From CAZDXJ01 sp964509475 (lineage in GTDB: Bacteria; Pseudomonadota; Gammaproteobacteria; Methylococcales; Methylomonadaceae): a DNA stretch of 12,458 nucleotides. Made by a program: the position numbers and the translations under genes. The stretch covers positions 1-12,458 of the forward strand of contig CAZDXJ010000069.1 in NCBI GenBank assembly GCA_964509475.1, written 5' to 3'. Below the pieces are notes generated by a model that searched no databases, was not told the origin of the DNA, and was given only the letters and a program-made list of their open reading frames with translations. Below are positions 6,215-12,458 of the stretch, piece by piece; within the stretch, counting starts at the first letter, position 1; each line of letters opens with the position of its first letter.

Positions 6215-6877
6215 ATGACAAAACAAGTCGTTTCAAAAAAACGTGTGGCTGATCATGGCGAAGTCTATACCCGTGAGCGGGAAGTCAATGCCATGCTGGA
6301 TTTGGTCAGGCAAGAAACATTGCGGATTGATTCCAGGTTTTTGGAGCCGGCCTGTGGAACGGGAAATTTTTTGATTGAAGTATTGCGGCGTAAATTGAAT
6401 GTCGTTGAAAGCCGTTATAAACGAAGTCAGGCAGAGTTTGAGCGCTATGCGTTTGTGGCGGTATCGAGTCTTTATGGTATTGATATTCTAAAAGATAATA
6501 TTGAAACCTGCCGCAATCGTTTGTTTTATTTACTCGATGAACATTATGCCAGCCTCTACCAGAAAAAGGTCAAAGACGCTTTTCGGACGGTTATTAAATT
6601 TGTATTGGAAAAGAATATGATTCAAGGTGATGCGCTGACCTTGCAAACTGTGGAAAGAACACCGAAACCTATTGTATTTTCCGAATGGTCATTTGTTCGT
6701 GGTAATCAAATCAAACGACGCGATTTCACCTTTCACGAGCTGGTATCCGGGGACAATGAATTGCCAGTTTTTGCCAGCAATGCGCCGCAATCCGATGAGG
6801 GAAAAACGGCATTTATTCCAGAGTCTGTAAAAGATTATCCACTTTGTCATTTTATGAGGATAGTTGATGCAGATTGA
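6215..6877 (+). CDS. Short N6-adenine methyltransferase-like protein lacking NPPY
   Basis: This 220-residue protein starts with the region typical of type I/IIG adenine methyltransferases (ADHGEVYTREREVNAMLDL, 12-30) and a canonical SAM-binding motif I, FLEPACGTGNFL (42-53). YGIDI with D90 fits motif II and NMIQGDALTL (134-143) fits motif III. The catalytic motif IV (NPPY/F or DPPY) is missing; the equivalent place has PIVFSEWSFVRGNQ (152-165), followed by RRDFTFHEL. It may be a catalytically inactive SAM-binding partner, or use an atypical site, working with the next gene's product. GGAAAA upstream supports ATG 6215. Its end overlaps the next gene by 11 nt. It appears complete rather than truncated, because its stop is integrated into that overlap. 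Confidence 0.8.
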   Translation: MTKQVVSKKRVADHGEVYTREREVNAMLDLVRQETLRIDSRFLEPACGTGNFLIEVLRRKLNVVESRYKRSQAEFERYAFVAVSSLYGIDILKDNIETCRNRLFYLLDEHYASLYQKKVKDAFRTVIKFVLEKNMIQGDALTLQTVERTPKPIVFSEWSFVRGNQIKRRDFTFHELVSGDNELPVFASNAPQSDEGKTAFIPESVKDYPLCHFMRIVDAD

Positions 6878-8387
6878 ACAAACCATCGAGCAAAGTTATA
6901 ACCCCGACGTGCTGACTTGCATTGCCAATCTGAGTAATGACGAGGTGTTTACTCCGCCCAAATTAGTCAATGATATTTTGGATTTATTACCGGAAGTGTT
7001 ATGGCGAAACAAAGAGGCGACTTTTCTTGATCCGGTTTCCAAATCTGGCGTATTCCTGCGCGAAATTGCCCGTCGGCTGGATGAAGGGTTAGCCGAGCAG
7101 ATCCCGGACAAACAGCAGCGCATCAATCATATTATGACCCGGCAGGTCTTTGGCATCGCCATTACCGAACTCACCGCCCTGTTGTCGCGCCGTTCGCTCT
7201 ACTGCTCCAAGACCGCCAATGGCCAATATTCCGTCTGTACCACCTTCGATGACACACAAGGCAATATCCGTTTTGAGCGGGTGGAACATGATTGGCAAAA
7301 CGGCAAATGTCGCTATTGCGGCGCATCCGAGGCCAATTACGCCCGTGGCGATGAACTGGAAAGCCATGCCTATCAATTTATTCACACAGAAAATCCGGAG
7401 GAATTGTTTAAGATGAAATTTGATGTAATTGTGGGCAATCCGCCGTATCAGTTGAGTGATGGGGGACACGGGCGCAGTGCTTCGCCGATTTACAACAAGT
7501 TTGTGCAGCAGGCGAAAAAGCTCAATCCGCGTTATTTGACCATGATCATTCCCGCTCGTTGGTTTGCAGGGGGTAAAGGGCTGGATGCTTTCCGCGAAGA
7601 AATGTTGGCAGACAAGCGTATTCGGGTTTTGGTGGATTATGAAAATTCAGCCGAGGTTTTTCCGGGTGTCGATATTGCCGGTGGCATTTGTTATTTTCTC
7701 TGGGATCGTGACAATCCCGGCAAGTGCAATGTTGTCAATATGGTTAACGGTGAGCCTTTTGAAACTGCAAGGAAACTTGATGAGTTCCCTATTTTTATTC
7801 GGCATAGCAGAGCGATTCCTGTGATCAGGAAGGTTTTGAGAGCAGAAAAAGGAAGAAAAACACTGTCTGACCTGGTTTCTCCAAGAAAACCTTTTGGTTT
7901 GGCAGGGAATTATCAGCCAAAATCGAAAGGTATCCCCTGTTATTTTACACAAAAAATCGGTCTGCAATATGCAGACCCTGACGATGTTATTGATAACTCC
8001 GGGTTTTTGAATAAATGGAAATTATTGATTCCACCCTATCCCATTGCCGGACAAACCGATTTTTCCAAACCCATCCGGTTTTACTACGAGGGAAACATTC
8101 GCGTAGCAAAGCCAGGGGAGTGTTGTACCGAATCTTGGCTGGTTGCATGTGCTTTTGATACAAAAAATGAAGTATTGTCGTTCAGGTCCTATCTATTTAC
8201 AAAAATTGTCCGTTTTTTACTATTGCAAACAGTGACTTCACAGCATGTTACTCGTGAAAGATTTTTCTTGATCCCTGATCTTGGAAAATACGAGTGTGAA
8301 TACACGGATGACCTGTTGCGAAAGCGTTGGGGCATTACTGATGAAGAGTGGGCATTTATTGACTCAAAAATAGCTGACACACAATAA
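6867..8387 (+). CDS. Eco57I-like DNA methyltransferase (modification/recognition)
   Basis: It probably methylates adenine in a specific DNA site and carries target recognition. The 506-residue protein has NDEVFTPPKLV (24-34), a motif I position FLDPVSKSGVFL (53-64) where the usual D-P-A-C-G-S/T-G is degenerate, and a perfect catalytic motif IV NPPY (191-194) in DVIVGNPPYQLSDGG, followed by IIPARWFAGG. Cysteines C113, C124 and C148-x2-C151 could bind zinc. The C-terminal half (from about 290) would hold the target-recognition domain; its DNA is clearly AT-richer than the first half. I prefer ATG 6867 to TTG 6864 because GAGGA (6856-6860) is ideally placed. The 11-nt overlap with the preceding gene suggests coupled synthesis, perhaps of a heterodimer. 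Confidence 0.88.
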   Translation: MQIEQTIEQSYNPDVLTCIANLSNDEVFTPPKLVNDILDLLPEVLWRNKEATFLDPVSKSGVFLREIARRLDEGLAEQIPDKQQRINHIMTRQVFGIAITELTALLSRRSLYCSKTANGQYSVCTTFDDTQGNIRFERVEHDWQNGKCRYCGASEANYARGDELESHAYQFIHTENPEELFKMKFDVIVGNPPYQLSDGGHGRSASPIYNKFVQQAKKLNPRYLTMIIPARWFAGGKGLDAFREEMLADKRIRVLVDYENSAEVFPGVDIAGGICYFLWDRDNPGKCNVVNMVNGEPFETARKLDEFPIFIRHSRAIPVIRKVLRAEKGRKTLSDLVSPRKPFGLAGNYQPKSKGIPCYFTQKIGLQYADPDDVIDNSGFLNKWKLLIPPYPIAGQTDFSKPIRFYYEGNIRVAKPGECCTESWLVACAFDTKNEVLSFRSYLFTKIVRFLLLQTVTSQHVTRERFFLIPDLGKYECEYTDDLLRKRWGITDEEWAFIDSKIADTQ

Positions 8388-8402
8388 CAAGTGGAGTAGC
8401 TA

Positions 8403-9422
8403 ATGCCCAACCTGCCTACCCAAAACAACTACGCAGACCTCAAAGAACAGATCGGCGGATTGCTCGCCGAGGGGCGCCGTCGGGCAGCGGGGGCAGTCAA
8501 TACCATACTGGTGCAAACCTATTGGAACATTGGCCGGCATATTGTGAAGTTTGAACAAGGGGGAAGTGGCAAGGCCGCTTATGGCGCCGCCCTGATTGAT
8601 CGCCTGGCAAGGGATTTGACACAGGAGTATGGCAAGGGGTTCAGCCGATCCAACTTGTTTCAGATCAGGCAGTTATATCTCTGCTTCCCAAAAATCCAGA
8701 CACTGTCTGAACAATTGAGCTGGAGCCATTATTGTGAACTGCTGAAAGCCGATGACGCACTTGAACGCGATTTTTATCTCAAACAATGCGAGCGGGAAAA
8801 CTGGAGTGTGCGCGAGCTGAAGCGACAGATGAAAAGCACGTTGTTTCAGCGTTTGGCATTGAGCAAGGATAAGTCCGGTGTGCTTGGGCTGGCGAAAGAA
8901 GGAAATGTCATCGAGCAAGCGGAAGATTTAATTAAAGACCCGTATGTCTTTGAATTTCTAGGCATTCCTCAACAGCAACATTATCTGGAAGGTGAACTTG
9001 AGCAACGATTGATCGACAACCTTGAGCATTTTTTGCTGGAACTGGGCAAAGGCTTTGCCTTTGTCGGCAGGCAATACAAAATAACCTTGTCCAATCGCCA
9101 TTTTTTTGTTGATCTGGTTTTTTATCATCGCATCCTGAAATGTTTTGTGCTGATTGATCTCAAACGCGGCGAGGTGGCGCACAACGATATTGGGCAGATG
9201 AATCTTTATCTCAACTATTTTGCCAAGGAAGAAAATGTGCAAGATGACAACCCGCCCATTGGAGTTGTATTAGGCGCCTACAAGGATCATGTGTTGGTCG
9301 AATATGCCTTGGCGGGTATCAGCAATCAGCTTTTTGTCAGCAAATATCAACTCTACCTGCCGGACAAACAGCAATTGCAACAAGAGTTGCAAAAAGTATT
9401 GGAGCGTGGTGATGCCAGATAA
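8403..9422 (+). CDS. YhcG/DUF1016-family PD-(D/E)XK nuclease
   Basis: A 339-residue two-domain protein. The N-terminal DUF1016 helical domain (about 10-150) includes QTYWNIGRHIV, YGAALIDRLARDLT and FSRSNLFQIRQLYLCF, thought to bind DNA or partners. The C-terminal nuclease domain (about 175-325) includes LEQRLIDNLEHFLLELGKGFAFVGRQ, FFVDLVFYHR with D237, and VLIDLKRGE with D252-x-K254, the expected PD-(D/E)XK active-site residues, so the nuclease looks intact. Such proteins occur beside restriction-modification genes as accessory or restriction nucleases. GGAG sits about 7 nt before ATG 8403, 15 nt after the methyltransferase stop. The 3' end overlaps the helicase gene by 11 nt. Confidence 0.92.
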   Translation: MPNLPTQNNYADLKEQIGGLLAEGRRRAAGAVNTILVQTYWNIGRHIVKFEQGGSGKAAYGAALIDRLARDLTQEYGKGFSRSNLFQIRQLYLCFPKIQTLSEQLSWSHYCELLKADDALERDFYLKQCERENWSVRELKRQMKSTLFQRLALSKDKSGVLGLAKEGNVIEQAEDLIKDPYVFEFLGIPQQQHYLEGELEQRLIDNLEHFLLELGKGFAFVGRQYKITLSNRHFFVDLVFYHRILKCFVLIDLKRGEVAHNDIGQMNLYLNYFAKEENVQDDNPPIGVVLGAYKDHVLVEYALAGISNQLFVSKYQLYLPDKQQLQQELQKVLERGDAR

Positions 9423-11952
9423 GTTTTTCCCTAAACGCCCGGATGCCAAGCCGGCCATCTATGCCTACCGCATTATCGGTGCTGAAAACCGTGAAGGTTT
9501 TCTGAAAGTGGGCTATACCACCCGCAACGCCAAACAGCGTGTCAGGGAACAGCTGCAAACCAGCGGTTTGCCATACGAAATTGTGCTGGAGGCATCCGCA
9601 GTGCGCAGTGACGGTACGGCATTCACCGACCATGAGGTGCATCGCGCCCTGGAATCCATGGGGTTTACCCGCGTGGATGGGGAATGGTTTGCTTGCACGG
9701 TGGACAAGGTCAAGGCGGCGATTATTGCGGTGCGCGAACGCAAGACTGTGGAACATGACCGGTCGCTGGATTTTTCCATGCGTCCGGAACAGCAGGCGGC
9801 AGTAGAGAAAACTGTGGCCTATTTTGAGCAGATGAGCAAGGAAAGGCCGGATCGCCCGCCGCATTTTCTGTGGAATGCCAAGATGCGCTTCGGTAAGACC
9901 TTCGCCAGCTACCAACTGGCAAAAAAGATGGGTTGGAAAAAGGTGTTGGTGCTGACTTTCAAGCCCGCGGTGCAAAACGCCTGGGAAGAGGATTTGCGCT
10001 CGCATGTGGATTTTGCGGGCTGGCAGTTTATATCGCCCTCGACCGAGTTGACTCACGAAGCCGCCGATAAAAGCAAGCCTATCGTTTGTTTTGGTTCTTT
10101 TCAGGATTATCTAGGCAGAAACAAGAGTACCGGCGGCATCAAGACCAAGAACGAGTGGGTGCATACCACCCACTGGGATGCGGTGATTCTCGATGAATAC
10201 CATTTTGGCGCCTGGCGGGAGAATGCCAAGGAGTTGTTTGAGGCTGAAGGTGGCAAGGAGGCGAAATACGGCGAAGGTGAGGGCATTGAACTTTTTGATG
10301 AAGAAATCATGCCGATCACCACCGATTATTATCTCTATCTTTCGGGCACGCCGTTTCGCGCTATTGCATCCGGTGAATTTATCGAGGAGCAGATTTTTAA
10401 CTGGACTTATACCGATGAACAGCGTGCTAAAACTGAATGGGATGAAAATAACGCTCCCAATCCCTATGCCGCCTTACCACGCATGGTATTGATGACCTAC
10501 CAGTTGCCCGATGAGCTGACGGAAATCGCTCTGCAGGGGGAGTTCAACGAATTTGATCTGAATACCTTTTTCAAGGCCGAAGGGGAAGGGGAGTTGGCAC
10601 GGTTCAAGTGTGAAAACGACGTGCAGAAGTGGCTGGATCTGATTCGGGGTGCATTTGCCGCCACCACCATCGACAACCTGAAACTGGGGGCGAAAAAGCC
10701 GCCCATGCCGTATTCTGATGCCCGTCTGCTACACGCCTTGATCCACTCGTTCTGGTTTCTGCCTACGGTGGCATCCTGTCACGCCATGGCCAATTTGCTG
10801 GCACAGCGGCAAAACCGCTTTTATCACGATTACAAGGTGGTGGTGGCCGCAGGAAGCCGTGCTGGCATTGGCGTCGATGCGCTGCCGCCGGTACTGAAGG
10901 CAATGGAGCCTGATCCACTGCACAGCAAGACCATCACGCTGTCCTGCGGCAAGCTGACCACTGGCGTTACCGTGCGCCCCTGGACGGGGATTTTCATGCT
11001 GCGCAACTCTTCCAGCCCCGAAACTTATTTTCAAGCGGCGTTCCGTGTTCAATCGCCGTGGACTATCCAGAACCCGGATGGTGAATCACCCAACAGGACT
11101 GAGATCATCAAGCGCGAGTGCTATGTGCTGGACTTTGCCCCCAACCGTGCCTTGCGCCAGATCGCCGATTATTCCTGCCGCTTGAATGTGGATGAGTCCA
11201 ATCCCGAAAAGAAGGTTGAGGAGTTCATCAGTTTTCTGCCGGTACTGGCTTATGACGGTAGTTCCATGAAACAACTGGATGCACAGGGCGTGCTGGATAT
11301 TGCCATGAGCGGCACCAGTGCTACCTTGCTGGCGCGGCGCTGGGAGAGTGCCTTGCTGGTCAATGTGGACAACGACACCCTGCGACGTTTGATGGATAAT
11401 GAAGCGGCCATGAAAGCCTTAATGAGCATCGAGGGATTTCGTTCTCTCAATCAGGATATTGAAACCATCATCAACAAATCCGAAGCGGTCAAAAAAGCGC
11501 GTAAGGAAAAGAATGATGAGGCTATGCCGCCTGAAGAAAAGAAACAACTCACGGAAGAAGAAAAGGAATTCAAGAGCAAACGCAAGCAGATACAGGAAAA
11601 ACTGATTAAGTTTGCTACCCGAATCCCGGTTTTTATGTACTTGACAGATTATCGGGAGCATTGTTTGCGTGATGTAATTACTCAGCTTGAACCGGGGCTA
11701 TTTAAAAAGGTAACCGGGCTTGAAGTGAAGGATTTTGAACTTCTGGTGAGCCTGAATGTTTTTAACAGTTCGTTGATGAATGATGCCATCTACAAATTCA
11801 AGCGCTATGAGGATGCCAGTCTTGAATATATTGGGATTAACCGGCATGGGGATGAAGATATTGGACTGTATGATACGGTGCTAAGCAGCTCTGATTATGC
11901 CGCAGTTGCCGATCAGAGTAGGGGCGTATTGCAATACGCCCCTACGTCTTAA
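9412..11952 (+). CDS. GIY-YIG/T5orf172-like nuclease fused to SF2 helicase
   Basis: The 846-residue protein probably serves as the translocating or restriction subunit. Residues 15-110 resemble the GIY-YIG/T5orf172 nuclease fold: IYAYRI, FLKVGYTTRNAKQRVREQL, and HEVHRAL with a possible catalytic E75. A DEAD-like helicase follows: NAKMRFGKTFAS Walker A (K162, T163), VLTFKP (motif Ia), ILDEYHFGAW (motif II, DEYH instead of DEAH, 261-264), LSGTPFR (310-316), LTTGVTVRPW (motif V-like) and YFQAAFRVQSPW (motif VI-like with Q..R). A Lys/Glu-rich coiled coil lies near 690-740. ATG 9412, with GGAG 7 nt upstream, is chosen over an earlier start inside the nuclease gene because the upstream part is that gene's shadow. 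The last dozen residues are encoded by a palindrome (11918-11945), so the natural C-terminus may have been altered. Confidence 0.9.
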   Translation: MPDKFFPKRPDAKPAIYAYRIIGAENREGFLKVGYTTRNAKQRVREQLQTSGLPYEIVLEASAVRSDGTAFTDHEVHRALESMGFTRVDGEWFACTVDKVKAAIIAVRERKTVEHDRSLDFSMRPEQQAAVEKTVAYFEQMSKERPDRPPHFLWNAKMRFGKTFASYQLAKKMGWKKVLVLTFKPAVQNAWEEDLRSHVDFAGWQFISPSTELTHEAADKSKPIVCFGSFQDYLGRNKSTGGIKTKNEWVHTTHWDAVILDEYHFGAWRENAKELFEAEGGKEAKYGEGEGIELFDEEIMPITTDYYLYLSGTPFRAIASGEFIEEQIFNWTYTDEQRAKTEWDENNAPNPYAALPRMVLMTYQLPDELTEIALQGEFNEFDLNTFFKAEGEGELARFKCENDVQKWLDLIRGAFAATTIDNLKLGAKKPPMPYSDARLLHALIHSFWFLPTVASCHAMANLLAQRQNRFYHDYKVVVAAGSRAGIGVDALPPVLKAMEPDPLHSKTITLSCGKLTTGVTVRPWTGIFMLRNSSSPETYFQAAFRVQSPWTIQNPDGESPNRTEIIKRECYVLDFAPNRALRQIADYSCRLNVDESNPEKKVEEFISFLPVLAYDGSSMKQLDAQGVLDIAMSGTSATLLARRWESALLVNVDNDTLRRLMDNEAAMKALMSIEGFRSLNQDIETIINKSEAVKKARKEKNDEAMPPEEKKQLTEEEKEFKSKRKQIQEKLIKFATRIPVFMYLTDYREHCLRDVITQLEPGLFKKVTGLEVKDFELLVSLNVFNSSLMNDAIYKFKRYEDASLEYIGINRHGDEDIGLYDTVLSSSDYAAVADQSRGVLQYAPTS
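11918..11945. repeat. Perfect 28-nt palindrome inside the helicase 3' end
   Basis: GTAGGGGCGTATTG is followed directly by its reverse complement, with no loop or mismatch. It encodes part of the RGVLQYAP tail in the helicase frame. Short palindromes with a GTAGGGGCG core are common dispersed repeats in bacteria, and this one seems to have inserted at the gene's end. Confidence 0.9.
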
Positions 11953-11978
11953 TCCCTTCGGGTTCAGGGAAGGTTTTT
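11953..11978 (+). terminator. Candidate intrinsic terminator after the helicase gene
   Basis: TCCCT (11953-11957) and AGGGA (11966-11970) form a 5-bp stem around an 8-nt loop, followed by AGG and five T (11974-11978). The preceding perfect palindrome could also help stop transcription. The stem is modest, so confidence is limited. Confidence 0.4.
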
Positions 11979-12146
11979 ATACTTCACGCGGCCACGTTTG
12001 CGGATTTTGAAAATAGCTGTTGTTGGGGTTCAAGAGTATTTTTACACGCCGCACAGTACGACAAGCCGCACCGGCACCCAAATCATTTAATGGTAGTGGC
12101 TCCGATGGCCGGTTTATTTTCCGCATCCGTGACCGCGCAGAGTATA
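11978..12146. mobile_element. Short diverged relative of the MITE-like element
   Basis: The right end (12116-12146) matches the terminal repeat at 6110-6149 at about 27 of 31 positions. The left end (11978-12004) is a weaker inverted match, about 21 of 27. The roughly 115 nt between them share no obvious similarity with the larger element. Its right end abuts a broken PEP-mutase-like gene, so it marks a breakpoint. The short open frames crossing it are not credible genes. Confidence 0.6.
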
Positions 12147-12341
12147 TTACGCCCTTGATCCAGTAATTCCGCATAGGAAATCAGACCGGTATCAGGAAGT
12201 CCCAAACGCGAGGCGGAAACAGCGAAACCGCTCATAAACGCGGAAGGGAATCCGGTTTGTTCACATAATTTGGCGGACAGGGCGTCATGGCAACCGGCCA
12301 TGAGCAGCAAGTTCGAGTTCGGGTTGTTTTAGCAGTTGACG
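12147..12341 (-). pseudogene. N-terminal fragment of a PEP mutase/isocitrate lyase-family gene
   Basis: The minus strand encodes LMAGCHDALSAKLCEQTGFP, AFMSGFAVSASRLGLPDTGL, and ISYAELLDQGRN, which is the recognisable start of the isocitrate lyase/phosphoenolpyruvate mutase superfamily (methylisocitrate lyase- or oxaloacetate decarboxylase-like enzymes). Immediately upstream, LRQLLKQPELEL continues the family N-terminus in another frame; removing one T in the CTTGCTG near 12310-12314 rejoins the frames. After GRN the reading frame enters the terminal repeat of the small inverted-repeat element, so the catalytic remainder (expected GDGDTGYGN-type metal site) is lost. It is truncated at both sides, by the element and by the IS5-family sequence, and frameshifted. 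It is a remnant and not a working enzyme. Confidence 0.75.
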
Positions 12342-12353
12342 TAGGGGGCGTTC

Positions 12354-12458
12354 TCACACAGCCAACATGCAGGCCACCAGACTGAGCATACCCTGGTAAG
12401 TTGTAGCCAGACGTTCATAACGTGTGGCGATTCGGCGAAAATTCTTCACTTTGAAATA
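12354..12458 (-). CDS. IS5-family transposase, C-terminal end (partial)
   Basis: The minus strand at the window edge encodes 34 residues ending in a TGA (12356-12354). VKNFRRIATRYERLATTYQG is the characteristic C-terminal signature of DDE transposases of IS5-type elements (K-x-F-R-R-I-A-T-R-Y-E). The rest lies beyond the window, so completeness and activity cannot be judged. The element's end probably falls within about 12342-12353, where GGGGGCGTTCTCACAC may be its terminal inverted repeat. It borders the PEP-mutase remnant directly. Confidence 0.85.
   Translation of the reverse strand, partial: YFKVKNFRRIATRYERLATTYQGMLSLVACMLAV

Noticed and set aside
5945..6226. Minus-strand open frame of 93 codons across the inverted-repeat element
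   Set aside because: It reads through repeat arms and the right terminal repeat, has no protein-like domain or ribosome site, and the matching part in the other copy is not conserved as protein.
6215..6877. First methyltransferase-like gene as a frameshifted half of the second
   Set aside because: Both proteins carry their own N-terminal VFTP/VYT and motif I regions, so they are paralogous-style partners and not two halves of one broken gene.
9289..9411. Helicase gene start at 9289
   Set aside because: This stretch is the out-of-frame shadow of the YhcG-type nuclease; ATG 9412 has a well-placed GGAG and begins directly before the nuclease-like domain.
12083..12310. A complete 75-residue gene on the minus strand
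   Set aside because: Its first part is an internal PEP-mutase-family segment and its last part is terminal-repeat sequence; the upstream family sequence is in another frame, so it is a remnant and not a small gene.

Overview
The window reads as a gammaproteobacterial chromosome. The purM, guaD and metA-type proteins and the DUF6763-like protein fit that class. A methanotroph-like (Methylococcales) host is my guess from general protein flavour, not something the sequence proves. No rRNA, tRNA or CRISPR array was recognised.

Left part (1-5717) is mostly core metabolism. A Cys- and aromatic-rich one-pass membrane protein of unknown function (182-769) is followed by a repeat-rich spacer and by purM on the minus strand, probably using a TTG start. 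A small exported protein (2450-2920) diverges from purM. Facing it is a minus-strand four-gene operon: DUF6763-like acidic protein, P-loop ATPase, MetA-family homoserine acyltransferase, and guanine deaminase. The last two overlap by ATGA.

Middle (5750-6150) is a compact non-coding element of about 400 bp. It has 40-bp terminal inverted repeats differing at one position, nested internal hairpins, and an outward-facing TATAAT at each end. It lies exactly between the two divergent operons. A degenerate relative lies at 798-1044 and a shorter diverged relative at 11978-12146.

Right part (6215-11952) is a tightly packed plus-strand operon that looks like a defence or restriction-modification module. 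It encodes a short methyltransferase-like protein with motif I but no NPPY, an Eco57I-like methyltransferase with NPPY but a degenerate motif I, a YhcG/DUF1016 PD-(D/E)XK nuclease, and a GIY-YIG/T5orf172-like nuclease fused to a superfamily 2 helicase. Genes 1-2 and 3-4 overlap by 11 nt. No separate HsdS-type specificity subunit is visible. The C-terminal half of the second methyltransferase is clearly AT-richer than its N-terminal half, which is where a target-recognition domain would be expected.

Far right (11953-12458) is genomic debris: a palindrome that forms the last codons of the helicase gene, a diverged inverted-repeat element, a truncated and frameshifted PEP-mutase/isocitrate-lyase-family fragment, and the 3' end of an IS5-family transposase running off the window. 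The defence module is thus bracketed by related small inverted-repeat elements and insertion-sequence debris, consistent with horizontal acquisition.
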